Positions 16,413-26,333 of a stretch of DNA of 62,449 nt are shown in pieces (the first letter of the stretch is position 1; the number at the start of each line of letters is the position of its first letter). Below the pieces are notes generated by a model. The model saw only the letters and a program-made list of their open reading frames with translations, was not told where the DNA came from and did not search any database. The position numbers and the translations under genes are program-made. This stretch comes from an uncultured Eubacteriales bacterium (GTDB taxonomy: Bacteria > Bacillota > Clostridia > Oscillospirales > CAG-272), in contig CAJLCI010000011.1 of NCBI GenBank assembly GCA_905205065.1, positions 1 through 62,449 on the forward strand. The letters run 5' to 3'.

Positions 16413-18590
16413 TTGTTCAAAAGCAAAACTGTTTCATTTATGGATATTGTCAAAGTTTTATCAGATGAGCTCGGAATCAAAGAAAAACAAATTGAGAAAA
16501 CCATATCGCTCATAGACGAAGGAAACACTATTCCTTTCATTGCCAGATACAGAAAGGAAGTTACCGGTTCTCTGGACGACACTGTTCTCCGGACACTTTC
16601 GGAACGGTTGAATTATCTCCGCGGATTTGACAAACGCAGGGAAGAAATTACGTCTCTGATTGACGGACAGGGCAAGCTTACACCGGAAATCACCGCAGCG
16701 CTTGACAAAGCAAAAACACTTACAGAACTTGAAGACATCTATCGTCCGTACAAGCAGCACCGAAAGACAAGAGCATCCGCGGCACGGGAAAAAGGCCTCG
16801 AACCGCTTGCAGCGCTTTTGCTTGAGCAAAAGGAAAACTACGGCAAAACTATAGAAGAAATTGCAAAAGAATATATAGATGAAGAAAAGGAAGTAAATTC
16901 CGCAGAAGATGCGCTTGCCGGAGCAAGGGATATTATAGCCGAGGACATTTCCGATTCGGCAGATTACCGGCGCGAAATTCGCGCAATAACCTGGCGTGCC
17001 GGAAGTATCACAACCAAACAGATTAAAGAAGGCTCCTCTCCGTATGAAAATTACTATGATTACACCGAAAAGCTCTCTTCCATTCCCAATCATCGCATTC
17101 TTGCGGTCAACCGCGCCGAAAAAGAAGAATACATACGAGTTTCGGTTACTGTTGAACCGTCATTGATTCTGAATTTCCTTGCGGATAAAATTCTCGGCTC
17201 ACCGAAAAGTTCAGCATACAACCATGTAATTTCAGCAATCACAGATAGTTATGAGCGGCTTATCGCCCCATCGATCGAACGTGAACTACGTTCCGAACTT
17301 TTTGATACGGCAAGCGAGGGTGCTATTAAAAACTTTTCCGAGAATCTGCGCAATCTGATTATGCAGCCTCCGGTCAAAGGTATGACAGTTATGGGATATG
17401 ATCCCGGATACCGTACCGGCTGCAAGCTTGCGGTAGTCGATCCCACCGGCAAAGTCCTTGATACAGCGGTAATTTATCCAACCAAGCCGCAGGAGCGTAC
17501 CGAGGAATCAAAAAAAAGAGTAAAAGCTCTCATCGAAAAATACAGCATAGATGTCATCGCCATCGGCAACGGAACCGCATCACGCGAGAGCGAAGCTTTT
17601 ATTGCAGATACGCTGCATGAAATGAACACCGCCTGCAAATATGTAATCGTAAGCGAAGCGGGCGCGTCCGTTTATTCGGCTTCCAAACTCGGAGCCGAAG
17701 AATTTCCTGACTTCGACGTAACACAGCGCAGCGCGGTTTCGATTGCACGCCGTCTTCAGGATCCTCTTGCAGAGCTTGTAAAAATAGACCCCAAATCAAT
17801 CGGTGTCGGACAATATCAACACGATATGAAGCCGGCACGTCTGGACGAAGCTCTATCCGGCGTCGTCGAATCATGCGTAAACAGTGTCGGCGTCGATTTA
17901 AACACTGCGTCCGGCGCATTGCTCTCATACATTTCAGGAATAAACGCCGCTTCTGCAAAAAATATTGTAAAATACCGCGAAGAAAACGGCGAATTCAAAT
18001 CACGCGAACAGCTTTTAAAGGTGCCGCGCGTAGGAGCAAAAGCTTATGAGCAGTGCGCAGGTTTTCTGAGGGTCTCAGGTTCCTCCGAAATTCTCGACTG
18101 CACCGGGGTACATCCGGAATCATACGGCATTGCCAAAGCGTTGCTGAACCGGTTTTCACTAAATGAAGATGACGTCCGGCAAGGCAGGATTATAGGCCTC
18201 AGGGAAACCGTAGCTCAGGCCGGAACCGGAAAAATTGCTGCAGAGCTCGGCGTCGGAATTCCGACGCTCGAAGACATAATATCCGAGCTTGAAAAACCGG
18301 GAAGAGATGTTCGAGACGAACTTCCGGGACCGATTCTCCGTACCGACGTACTTGAAATAGACGATCTTGAAGAAGGAATGGAACTTACCGGAACAGTTCG
18401 AAATGTCATCGATTTCGGTGCTTTTGTTGACATCGGGGTACATCAGGACGGACTTGTTCATATTTCCCAGATATGCAGAAAAAGAATATCCCATCCCTCC
18501 GAGATTCTATCGGTCGGTGATATTGTAAAGGTCAAAATTCTATCAGTAGACAAAGAACGTGGGAGAATTGGTTTAACTATGAAGCTTTAA
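16413..18590 (+). CDS. tex: Tex family RNA-binding protein
   Basis: About 725 residues, the usual Tex length. The N-terminal helical part contains NTIPFIARYRKEVTGSLDD. A YqgF/RNase H-like domain starts near residue 325 (VMGYDPGYRTGCKLAVVDP), helix-hairpin-helix segments follow near residues 500-560, and a C-terminal S1 RNA-binding domain covers residues about 650-725 (GTVRNVIDFGAFVDIGVHQDG). Tex binds nucleic acid and affects transcription-related processes. The only good ribosome binding site, AAGAAAGGG at 16398-16406, fits a TTG start at 16413. The family-typical first residues MDIVKVL begin at ATG 16440, which has no such site, so the start is uncertain between these two. Confidence 0.95.
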   Translation: MFKSKTVSFMDIVKVLSDELGIKEKQIEKTISLIDEGNTIPFIARYRKEVTGSLDDTVLRTLSERLNYLRGFDKRREEITSLIDGQGKLTPEITAALDKAKTLTELEDIYRPYKQHRKTRASAAREKGLEPLAALLLEQKENYGKTIEEIAKEYIDEEKEVNSAEDALAGARDIIAEDISDSADYRREIRAITWRAGSITTKQIKEGSSPYENYYDYTEKLSSIPNHRILAVNRAEKEEYIRVSVTVEPSLILNFLADKILGSPKSSAYNHVISAITDSYERLIAPSIERELRSELFDTASEGAIKNFSENLRNLIMQPPVKGMTVMGYDPGYRTGCKLAVVDPTGKVLDTAVIYPTKPQERTEESKKRVKALIEKYSIDVIAIGNGTASRESEAFIADTLHEMNTACKYVIVSEAGASVYSASKLGAEEFPDFDVTQRSAVSIARRLQDPLAELVKIDPKSIGVGQYQHDMKPARLDEALSGVVESCVNSVGVDLNTASGALLSYISGINAASAKNIVKYREENGEFKSREQLLKVPRVGAKAYEQCAGFLRVSGSSEILDCTGVHPESYGIAKALLNRFSLNEDDVRQGRIIGLRETVAQAGTGKIAAELGVGIPTLEDIISELEKPGRDVRDELPGPILRTDVLEIDDLEEGMELTGTVRNVIDFGAFVDIGVHQDGLVHISQICRKRISHPSEILSVGDIVKVKILSVDKERGRIGLTMKL

Positions 18591-18868
18591 TTTTAATATA
18601 TTAAAAAGTTTTACAGGTAAAATCGCATCCAAATTCACAATTTGTTTTAGATTGTTGTCAAAATTGCATAAAACACTCTCTGTAATTTCGTGAAAAAAAA
18701 CCTTTTCAAAAAAGGCTTTTTCTGATAGAATATTAGTGTTATTAATATCATTATAAGAAAAACGGCTGCTGTTCAGCGGCAGACATAAAAGCAAATATAC
18801 GGCACCAGACATCAAAGTGTCTGTGGCAGTAGATTCCAAACAAGCATTAATCACAGGAGGAATATTTA

Positions 18869-19981
18869 ATGGCAAGCCTTTCACTTAAACACATTTATAA
18901 AAAATATCCGGGAGGAGTTACGGCGGTTTCCGATTTCTCACTCGAAATCAAAGATAAAGAATTCCTTATTCTCGTAGGGCCATCAGGCTGCGGAAAATCC
19001 ACAACGCTGCGAATGATCGCGGGACTTGAGGAAATTACAGAGGGCGAGCTCTTTATCGGCGACCGTCTCGTAAACGACATCGCTCCCAAAGACAGAGATA
19101 TTGCAATGGTGTTCCAAAGCTACGCTCTATACCCTCATATGACGGTATTTGAAAACATGGCTTTCGGACTTAAGCTGCGCAAAACTCCCAAAGAGGAAAT
19201 AAAGCGCCGCGTGGAAGAAGCCGCGCGCATCCTTGATATTACCCACTTGCTCGACAGACGTCCAAAAGCTCTTTCGGGAGGACAGAAACAGCGTGTAGCA
19301 CTTGGACGCGCAATCGTCCGCGAGCCTAAGGTGTTCCTGCTTGACGAGCCGCTGTCAAACCTTGATGCAAAGCTCCGTGCGGCAATGAGAACCGAAATTA
19401 CAAAAATCCACAAGAAAATCGGAACAACTTTTGTATATGTAACGCATGACCAGGTAGAGGCTATGACAATGGCAACTCGTATCGTCGTTATGAAGGATGG
19501 TATCATCCAACAGGTTGATACACCTCAAAATCTCTACGATATGCCGGTTAATATCTTCGTTGCCGGATTCATCGGAACTCCTCAGATGAATTTCATTAAC
19601 TGCACGCTTGTTAAGAAGGGAGACGATATGTTTGTCAATTTCGGCAACGTGTCTCTCAAGCTCCCCGCCGATAAAGCATCAAATCCAACACTTCAGGAAT
19701 ATGCAAACAAAGAGGTTATTATCGGTATACGTCCGGAATGTCTGCATGAAGATCCTGAGGATATTACAAAATTCGCAGATGCATCTTTTGACGCATATGT
19801 TGATGTAACCGAGCTTATGGGAGCTGAAATATATCTCTATCTTGTTATAGATGAACAGAATCTTATCGCGCGTGTTTCACCTCATTCAACAGCAAGAGCT
19901 GGAGACACAGTCAAAGTCGGTGTCGATATTGACAGAATACATATTTTTGATAAAGACACTGAAAGATGTATTTCATATTGA
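18869..19981 (+). CDS. ABC transporter ATPase of the MsmX/UgpC type
   Basis: The 370-residue protein has Walker A GPSGCGKST near residue 38, the Q-loop MVFQSYALYPHMTVFENMAFG, signature LSGGQKQR near residue 135, Walker B VFLLDEPLSNLDAKLR and a His switch in VYVTHDQ. A C-terminal regulatory OB-fold domain (residues about 240-370) is typical of MalK-like ATPases. Such subunits energise carbohydrate or glycerol-3-phosphate importers and are often encoded alone and shared by several permeases. Here no permease or binding protein is adjacent, consistent with a shared ATPase. The ATG has AGGAGG upstream. It may serve uptake of sugars released by the nearby GH95 enzyme, which is inference. Confidence 0.93.
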   Translation: MASLSLKHIYKKYPGGVTAVSDFSLEIKDKEFLILVGPSGCGKSTTLRMIAGLEEITEGELFIGDRLVNDIAPKDRDIAMVFQSYALYPHMTVFENMAFGLKLRKTPKEEIKRRVEEAARILDITHLLDRRPKALSGGQKQRVALGRAIVREPKVFLLDEPLSNLDAKLRAAMRTEITKIHKKIGTTFVYVTHDQVEAMTMATRIVVMKDGIIQQVDTPQNLYDMPVNIFVAGFIGTPQMNFINCTLVKKGDDMFVNFGNVSLKLPADKASNPTLQEYANKEVIIGIRPECLHEDPEDITKFADASFDAYVDVTELMGAEIYLYLVIDEQNLIARVSPHSTARAGDTVKVGVDIDRIHIFDKDTERCISY

Positions 19982-20207
19982 GAATGATTGCTTAATATTA
20001 TATTACGAATAACATTTACTAATTTATTAGATAGCGGTAATTTGCAGAAATGTTCAAAAAACATCGTAAATCTGCAGTATGCAGTGGCAGGAGCATCCGC
20101 GTGAAAAATTAATGATAAAAATCTATTATTTTTCGCCGCCGTATGCTGTATGCTTTGTATGCTGCCTGAGTTTGCCGTCATAAACTTACGGAAAGGAATC
20201 TTTTATA

Positions 20208-20954
20208 ATGAATAAAATTAGAGTTACAATATGGAATGAATACTTACATGAAAAAGATGATCCGGGAATCGCGGAAATTTACCCCGAAGGAATTCACGGA
20301 GCAATAAAAAAAGGAATTGAAGATGATACAGAGCTCGAAATCCGTCTTGCAGCATTAAGAGATCCTGATCAGGGTCTCCCGGACGATGTCCTCAACAATA
20401 CTGATGTTCTTATATGGTGGGGACATATGGCTCATCATGAAGTAGATGACGCGCTCGTTGAAAGAATTGTCAACCGTGTAAGAAGAAAGGGCATGGGATT
20501 CATTGCACTTCACTCTGCACACGCTTCAAAGCCTTTCGGGCAGCTTGTTGGAACCACCGGATCGCTGTCATGGGGTGATAATTACCATGAATTTATTTGG
20601 ACACTTCTTCCTCAGCATCCAATTGCAAAGGGAATCGGACCGTATATAGATATTGAATCGGAAGAGCTGTATTCAGAACCATTCTGCATAGGAAATCCTG
20701 ATGAAATCGTTTTTGGAAGCTGGTTTGAATCCGGAAATATTCTTCGTTCGGGATGCTGCTTCTATCGGGGACTCGGAAAAGTTTTCTATTTCCAGCCCGG
20801 ACATGAATCATGCCGTTCTTATTATAATCCTGAAGTACTTAAGGTTATAAAAAATGCAATTCACTGGGCGGCTCCGACAAATGGATTTGAAGATCCCGGA
20901 ATGCCGGCAATTAGCAATAATGAAACTCCCGTAGCACTTCACATAAAAAAATAA
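20208..20954 (+). CDS. ThuA-like protein
   Basis: The 248-residue protein has the ThuA (trehalose utilisation) class I amidotransferase-like fold: VLIWWGHMAHHEVDDALVER near residue 67, GFIALHSAHASKPFG near residue 97, HPIAKGIGPYIDIESEELY near residue 138 and GKVFYFQPGHE near residue 190. Members are linked to sugar metabolism, partly as keto-disaccharide related enzymes, and the exact reaction is not fixed for most. The ATG has AAAGGAA upstream. It follows the MsmX-like ATPase by 226 bp and ends at a strong bidirectional terminator. Confidence 0.88.
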   Translation: MNKIRVTIWNEYLHEKDDPGIAEIYPEGIHGAIKKGIEDDTELEIRLAALRDPDQGLPDDVLNNTDVLIWWGHMAHHEVDDALVERIVNRVRRKGMGFIALHSAHASKPFGQLVGTTGSLSWGDNYHEFIWTLLPQHPIAKGIGPYIDIESEELYSEPFCIGNPDEIVFGSWFESGNILRSGCCFYRGLGKVFYFQPGHESCRSYYNPEVLKVIKNAIHWAAPTNGFEDPGMPAISNNETPVALHIKK

Positions 20955-20995
20955 TATAAAAAATATAATGAAATGCTCATAACAGCATTTTTAAA

Positions 20996-21030
20996 AAACA
21001 GCCTTCAGAAAAATTTTCCGAAGGCTGTTT
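20996..21030. terminator. Bidirectional terminator between thuA-like gene and gnd
   Basis: AAACAGCCTTC pairs with GAAGGCTGTTT, with an inner GAAAA/TTTTC, and there is a T-rich tract on the plus strand and an A-rich flank that gives Ts on the minus strand. It serves the convergent genes on both sides. Confidence 0.9.
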
Positions 21031-21068
21031 CTCTTTCCTATTAAAAAATATTTTTGTTTTACTCCTAT

Positions 21069-22532
21069 TTATGCATTATAAGTACGCGCAGAAGTATCTC
21101 CGCCGTGTCCCGTCCAGTTAGTGTGGAAAAACTCTCCTCTCGGACAGTCCACACGCTCGTATGTATGGGCTCCGAAATAATCACGCTGCGCCTGAAGCAA
21201 ATTTGCTGGAAGGCGATCGCAGCGGTATCCGTCAAAATATGTAAGAGCCGTTGTCATTGCGGGCGCAGGAATTCCGTTCGCAACAGCAAGTCCGCATATT
21301 CTTCTCCACCCCGATTCGCTTTCTTTAATTACAGAAGAAAAGTACGGATCAAGAAGCAAATTTGTAAGATTAGGATTAGATATATAAGCCTCCTGAATTT
21401 TTCCGAGAAAAGCTGAGCGTATGATACATCCGCCGCGCCACATCAGGGCAATTCCGCCGTAATTGAGATTCCATCCGTATGTTTTTGCAGCCGAACGCAT
21501 AAGAGTATATCCCTGAGCATAAGATACAATTTTGGCAGCAAAGAGCGCATGCCGTAGATCACAAAGAATATCGGCTCTCTCTTCGGCGCTGAGTTTAAGG
21601 GCTCTTTTTTCGTCTCCCAAAGTCTTTGAAGCTTCGACACGCTCCTCTTTCATAGCCGAAAGACAGCGTGCAAATACAGCCTCTCCTATCAATGTGAGAG
21701 GTATCCCCTCATCTAAAGATGCAATCGCAGTCCACTTTCCTGTTCCTTTTTGTCCGGCAGTATCAAGAATTTTGTCTACAACCGCTTCGCCCTTTTCATC
21801 GCGGTATGCTAAAATATCGCGCGTGATTTCTATAAGATAGCTATCCAGTTCCCCGCGATTCCACTCAGCAAACTCGGCGGACATTTCATCGTTGCTCATG
21901 CCAAGAAGATCTCGCATTATCTGATATGTTTCACAGATAAGCTGCATATCTCCGTATTCGATTCCGTTGTGAACCATTTTGACAAAATGACCGGCACCAT
22001 CCTCTCCAACCCAATCGCAGCATGGAGATCCGTCAGGTCCTTTGGCACAGATAGACTGAAAAATTGGCTTGACAACCGGCCATGCTGCATTTGACCCTCC
22101 CGGCATCATACTCGGTCCCTTAAGAGCGCCTTCCTCTCCGCCGGACACACCTGTACCAATAAACAGCTTTCCTTTAGACTCCACATATTTTGTTCTGCGT
22201 ATTGTGTCGGGAAAATGAGAATTTCCTCCATCTATGATTATATCGCCGTCATCAAGAAGAGGCAGAAGAGTTTCAATCATCGAATCGACAGGCTGTCCCG
22301 ATTTAATCATAAGCATTACACGGCGTGGCTTCTCAAGTGCAGCGACAAGCTCCTCAAGAGAGTGTGTCCCTATAATATTAAGTCCCCTGGCACGCCCTTC
22401 GACAAACTTGTCAACAACCGAAGTTGTACGGTTAAAAACAGCTACCGTGAATCCCTTGCTTTCCATATTCATTACGAGATTCTCACCCATAACCGCAAGT
22501 CCGATCATACCTATATCCGCTTTAGTTTTCAT
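21069..22532 (-). CDS. gnd: 6-phosphogluconate dehydrogenase, decarboxylating
   Basis: The 487-residue enzyme oxidises and decarboxylates 6-phosphogluconate to ribulose 5-phosphate in the pentose phosphate pathway. The N-terminal Rossmann domain starts IGMIGLAVMGENLVMNM, NRTTS near residue 35 fits an NADP-type loop, and the active-site Lys lies in GHFVKMVHNGIEYGDMQL near residue 185. The C-terminal helical domain contains YGWNLNYGGIALMWRGGCIIR. Length is as expected for the long form. A possible -10 TATAAT lies upstream without a clear -35. It is a single gene with its own terminator region. Confidence 0.96.
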   Translation of the reverse strand: MKTKADIGMIGLAVMGENLVMNMESKGFTVAVFNRTTSVVDKFVEGRARGLNIIGTHSLEELVAALEKPRRVMLMIKSGQPVDSMIETLLPLLDDGDIIIDGGNSHFPDTIRRTKYVESKGKLFIGTGVSGGEEGALKGPSMMPGGSNAAWPVVKPIFQSICAKGPDGSPCCDWVGEDGAGHFVKMVHNGIEYGDMQLICETYQIMRDLLGMSNDEMSAEFAEWNRGELDSYLIEITRDILAYRDEKGEAVVDKILDTAGQKGTGKWTAIASLDEGIPLTLIGEAVFARCLSAMKEERVEASKTLGDEKRALKLSAEERADILCDLRHALFAAKIVSYAQGYTLMRSAAKTYGWNLNYGGIALMWRGGCIIRSAFLGKIQEAYISNPNLTNLLLDPYFSSVIKESESGWRRICGLAVANGIPAPAMTTALTYFDGYRCDRLPANLLQAQRDYFGAHTYERVDCPRGEFFHTNWTGHGGDTSARTYNA

Positions 22533-22689
22533 AATATATTATCATTCCCTTCAATGAATAAAATTTACTATTATACATTCAGCCTTAAAAATGTTTTAAT
22601 CGCCGCAACATCCGGCAAAGTTTCACAGCGTTTGCTCTGACAACAGGCAGCCGGTAAATGCCGCATTCTTATTTTTTTTACAGAAGTCT

Positions 22690-24003
22690 TCATACACTCC
22701 AAAGTCCGAGCGCAGGATTGCTTATATAATAAAATTCCTCTCCGTCGGCCCCGCGGTTCCAACCGTCGTGCAACTTTTCCGGATTGTATTTTTCAGAAAC
22801 TTCTTCATACGAACAATAACCGAAGTTTACACTTTGAATTTCAGCTTCTGACAATTTTTTCGTACAGTATGTAATTCTGAAACGATCGTCGGAGGAACCG
22901 TGAATCAGGTGCGCAGCTACAGATAGATTTTCCTTTAAATCTCGGTTTTCAGAAACAAGCTTAAGAACATTTTCACGTCCGACATAACCGTATTTCCGTA
23001 TAAGCCTGTCGTTTTCGGAATCCTCTCCGAACTGTACAACTCCAGGCGCAAGAATAATCAAATCCCCTCCGTCAGCCATGGCGAGCCGCGTTCTGTATAT
23101 AGCTTTGTTTCCCAGCCACGTACTTTTAAACTCGCGTGCATCGAGATTCACGACACATTTTTTCAAAGGCTTGTCAAGCTTGATAAAATTGACCTGACTA
23201 CTCTGCGCTACAGCCTCTTCAAAATTCGAGCGTTCCCTGCCGCAGTAAATACCGTGAATATGTACATCATCACCCGTATTGGTCGTAACAGTGAGAATAT
23301 ACTTAAGAGGTAAATCCGCAATAAAATTTTGTTCGGCATAATCAAATACCCTGCGTACAGGTGAAAAATCCCTGCCCATAATCCGCTCCATACCGTAAAA
23401 CGCACCGAGCATATGCGAGCTGTTTATCATTGAACTTCCGCCGCATCCGACAAATATATTTTTAGAATAATTTGCCATACCGACAACCTCATGAGGAACA
23501 ACCTGTCCGACAGACAGAATCAAATCATATTCTCCGGAAACAAGGCGGCGATTAACCTCAACGTCAATTTTCTCGTTTACAAGCCCCTCGGAAACCTCAG
23601 ATACAAATTCCGCAGGAACCTCACCGATTTTAACCACGTCAGTACGCCAATTATGAACTATTAGCTTGTTAAAATCAACGGCTCCTTCAAAAAATACTCT
23701 GCATTCCTCCTCAGACATCGGAACATGGGTTCCGAGAGCCGGCATAACGTCAATATTAACTTTAAGGCCGCTTTTTTCGGTTATATCAGAAAAAATAGCG
23801 GTCAAAAGCGCGGTAATATGTCCGGCTCCGCTGTACATTCTTGTAAAATCGGGCGGTAAAATTAAAACCTTAATTTCATTTTCCCCTTCATTTCCGGAAG
23901 ACGCCCGCTTTACGGAAATTTCATTCAGACATTCTTTTATAAAGTCCGCAAGAACCGAACGCAGCTCTTCATCAGACATTCCCTTTTCACTTTTATGTAT
24001 CAA
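22690..24003 (-). CDS. LarA-like protein (lactate racemase N-terminal domain, DUF2088)
   Basis: The 437-residue protein shows the LarA layout: PPDFTRMYSGAGHITALL near residue 50, MPALGTHVPMSEEE near residue 88 and LSVGQVVPHEVVGMANYSK near residue 168, followed by GCGGSSMINSSHMLGA. In LarA, His and Lys residues in these loops hold a nickel pincer nucleotide cofactor, and homologues racemise or epimerise other 2-hydroxy acids. No cofactor genes larB, larC or larE are in this window. The likely start is TTG at 24003 with GGAAGG upstream. The substrate cannot be told. Confidence 0.85.
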   Translation of the reverse strand: MIHKSEKGMSDEELRSVLADFIKECLNEISVKRASSGNEGENEIKVLILPPDFTRMYSGAGHITALLTAIFSDITEKSGLKVNIDVMPALGTHVPMSEEECRVFFEGAVDFNKLIVHNWRTDVVKIGEVPAEFVSEVSEGLVNEKIDVEVNRRLVSGEYDLILSVGQVVPHEVVGMANYSKNIFVGCGGSSMINSSHMLGAFYGMERIMGRDFSPVRRVFDYAEQNFIADLPLKYILTVTTNTGDDVHIHGIYCGRERSNFEEAVAQSSQVNFIKLDKPLKKCVVNLDAREFKSTWLGNKAIYRTRLAMADGGDLIILAPGVVQFGEDSENDRLIRKYGYVGRENVLKLVSENRDLKENLSVAAHLIHGSSDDRFRITYCTKKLSEAEIQSVNFGYCSYEEVSEKYNPEKLHDGWNRGADGEEFYYISNPALGLWSV

Positions 24004-24110
24004 AATAAGTCAACCTTCCTTTGCGGGATAACCCAGTGTATCTACAAATCGCCAGAATATATATATTATATCAAAAACAGTATTTCTTTGCAATAGTTTT
24101 TCCGATTTAC

Positions 24111-24139
24111 TTGAAATATTAATGCTTGTATGTTATACT
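24111..24139 (+). promoter_or_regulatory. Promoter of mnmM
   Basis: TTGAAA, 17 nt, TATACT. A leader of about 265 nt follows, carrying GCAAGTTTCGCTTCGCCG shortly after the -10, like the leaders of tex and the GH95 gene. Confidence 0.7.
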
Positions 24140-24406
24140 AATAGCTAAAGTTTTATCGTGCAAGTTTCGCTTCGCCGTGAAAAACGCCGGACACTGCAGC
24201 TTCAAAAATATAATTGAAACGTATGAAGCATTATGACTTCAGTATAAATTATTTCAAAAAAGAAGAACGCGGCTCCATGAAATGTTTTGTAGCCGAACTG
24301 TATTCGGTTCGTAAAGTGTAAGCGGAATCCACCGTCGTATATGTCGTATATAAAGATAGTAAAATCTTATATTTTGTTATCGAACAGCACAAAAAGGAGA
24401 CAAAGC

Positions 24407-24970
24407 ATGACAGATCTGCTATCGCTGCACAAATATTTTCTTTCCGCTCATCTGAAAAAAGGCGGCATTGCCGTTGATTTTACAATGGGCAACGGACACG
24501 ATACCGAATATCTCTGCCGCGCTGTATACGGAGGAGAGGACTTGCCGGGACACGTATATGCCTTTGACGTCCAGCGTCAGGCTCTTGAATCAACGGAAAA
24601 GCTTCTGACCGAAACCGGATGTCCTCAAAATTATACTCTTATCCTTGACTCCCACGAAAACGCGTCAAAATATATCAAGAAAAATTTCTGCGCCGGCGTA
24701 TTCAATCTCGGCTGGCTTCCCGGTTCTGATAAGACAGTGACAACAAAACGAGAGTCGACAAGAAAGGCAATAGATACTGCCGTCAGACTAATAGACAAAG
24801 ACGGAATTCTTTTAATTGCCGTTTATCCCGGACATGAAGAAGGACGGCTTGAAGGCGAAATGATAACAAACATGCTTTCGCGTATCAGCAGATTCGAGCT
24901 GTCAGTTTCTCGTTTTCAGATAATAAACTCTCCGTCGTCTCCGTATTTCTTTATTGCAGAACGAAAATAA
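24407..24970 (+). CDS. mnmM: MnmM/YtqB family tRNA methyltransferase
   Basis: The 187-residue protein is a class I SAM-dependent methyltransferase of the rRNA_methylase (YtqB) family. The SAM-binding motif is AVDFTMGNGHDTEYLCR near residue 22, with GVFNLGWLPGSDK near residue 95 and LIAVYPGHEEG near residue 145, all family hallmarks. MnmM proteins methylate the 5-aminomethyl group of wobble 2-thiouridine in tRNA. I chose ATG 24407, which has AAGGAG at proper spacing, over an upstream in-frame ATG at 24341. Confidence 0.85.
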   Translation: MTDLLSLHKYFLSAHLKKGGIAVDFTMGNGHDTEYLCRAVYGGEDLPGHVYAFDVQRQALESTEKLLTETGCPQNYTLILDSHENASKYIKKNFCAGVFNLGWLPGSDKTVTTKRESTRKAIDTAVRLIDKDGILLIAVYPGHEEGRLEGEMITNMLSRISRFELSVSRFQIINSPSSPYFFIAERK

Positions 24971-25000
24971 GTTCTCAAAACTCGGTTTTCGGCATATTCT

Positions 25001-25033
25001 GTTTCTGACAGACATTTTAAGTCTGTCAGAAAC
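25001..25033 (+). terminator. Hairpin after mnmM
   Basis: GTTTCTGACAGAC and GTCTGTCAGAAAC form a perfect 13-bp stem. The tract behind it is not a clean T-run, so termination is probable but not certain. Confidence 0.5.
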
Positions 25034-25066
25034 AGTATTTATCTGCATATATAGTCTACTAACTGG

Positions 25067-25119
25067 CATACTTTGTATCCGCCGCGCGACACTCCGAGCC
25101 CTGAAAACTACAAAGTATG
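25067..25119 (+). repeat. 11-bp inverted repeat in the ddl leader
   Basis: CATACTTTGTA (25067-25077) and TACAAAGTATG (25109-25119) are perfect reverse complements with 31 nt between them. They lie 75 nt before ddl. Whether this acts in RNA or as a DNA operator is unknown. Confidence 0.6.
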
Positions 25120-25192
25120 TCTATAAAAACAGAGTGAAAAGAGAAAAGAAACTTGCTCCAATCCCGTTTTCACTCCGGAAAGGTATGATATT

Positions 25193-26248
25193 ATGATGAA
25201 AATTGCTATTCTTGCGGGAGGGCTCAGTCCCGAACGGGATGTTTCCCTCACCTCCGGCGCTTTAATTGCGTCCGCACTTATAAAACGAGGGCATTCAGTC
25301 GCACTTATGGATGTATATATGGATCAGCAAACACAGAAAAATCCGGAGGAATATTTTACTTCGGTACCACCGGAAATTCCTATTATATCCTCACGAGAGC
25401 CTGATCTAAAAAAAGTCGCAGAGATCAGGCAAAATCTGCGAGGAGGAAAAGCGGATGCCAATTCTCTCGTAGGATATGGTGTAATAGAAATATGCCGTCA
25501 TGCGGATATTACATTTTTAGCTCTTCACGGCGCTATGGGTGAAAATGGACAACTTCAAGCATATTTAGATTGCTGCGGAATAAAATATACAGGCAGCAGT
25601 TACACGGGATGTTTGCTCGCAATGGATAAGGATATCGCAAAAAAAATGGTAAAGTATGAGGGAATTGAAACTGCAGAATGGTGCTGTATGGATGAGTCAG
25701 ATATCAGCACAGAAAAAATAATGAAAATTATTGGCCTCCCATGTATTATAAAGCCGTCATCGTGTGGTTCAAGCGTCGGAATATCGATTGTAAAAACCGT
25801 GGAAGAGCTACAAACTGCAATTGAAGCCGCAAAAATACATGGACAGGAAATAATTGCTGAGCGTTTTATCTCGGGCACTGAATTTTCCGTTGGAATTCTG
25901 TGCGGAAAAGCCCTGCCTTCAATCGAGATTATTCCAACATCAGGCTTTTACGACTATAAAAACAAATATCAGCAGGGACATACAAAGGAAATTACACCGG
26001 CAGATATTCCAATAAGCCTTGAACAGCGGCTGCGCGATACAGCTTTGCGTGTACATAAAATACTTCGTTTGGGCAGTTACAGCCGTTCCGACTTTATCTA
26101 CGATAAAAAAACTGACAAACTTTTCTTTCTTGAAGCAAACACACTACCGGGAATGACACCGACAAGCCTTCTGCCGCAGGAAGCGGCCGCCGCAGGAATT
26201 GATTACGAAACTCTTTGCGAGTGTATCGCACTTAATCCGGTCAGCTAA
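25193..26248 (+). CDS. ddl: D-alanine--D-alanine ligase
   Basis: The 351-residue ATP-grasp enzyme joins two D-alanines for peptidoglycan precursors. Landmarks are ILAGGLSPERDVSLTSG at the N-terminus, LALHGAMGENGQLQAYLDCC near residue 110 (Ddl family HGxxGEDGxxQ), GIPYTGSS-like KYTGSSYTG, CIIKPSSCGSSVGI near residue 185 and a C-terminal LEANTLPGMTPTSLLPQEA. A Phe in the ATP-side region (SGFYDYKNKY) is typical of D-Ala-D-Ala rather than D-Ala-D-Lac ligases, though this is only suggestive. Start is ATG 25193 or the next ATG, with GGAAAGG upstream. It ends 85 bp before tRNA-Pro. Confidence 0.93.
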   Translation: MMKIAILAGGLSPERDVSLTSGALIASALIKRGHSVALMDVYMDQQTQKNPEEYFTSVPPEIPIISSREPDLKKVAEIRQNLRGGKADANSLVGYGVIEICRHADITFLALHGAMGENGQLQAYLDCCGIKYTGSSYTGCLLAMDKDIAKKMVKYEGIETAEWCCMDESDISTEKIMKIIGLPCIIKPSSCGSSVGISIVKTVEELQTAIEAAKIHGQEIIAERFISGTEFSVGILCGKALPSIEIIPTSGFYDYKNKYQQGHTKEITPADIPISLEQRLRDTALRVHKILRLGSYSRSDFIYDKKTDKLFFLEANTLPGMTPTSLLPQEAAAAGIDYETLCECIALNPVS

Positions 26249-26291
26249 ATAACTACTCCGCGCGCCAAGCCCATTATTTTGCAAAAAACTA

Positions 26292-26320
26292 TTGACTTTT
26301 ATAAGCCATTGTGATATAAT
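26292..26320 (+). promoter_or_regulatory. Promoter of tRNA-Pro
   Basis: TTGACT, 17 nt, TATAAT with an extended -10 (TGA). It lies 13 bp before the mature tRNA. Confidence 0.85.
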
Positions 26321-26333
26321 TATGAGTGTTATA

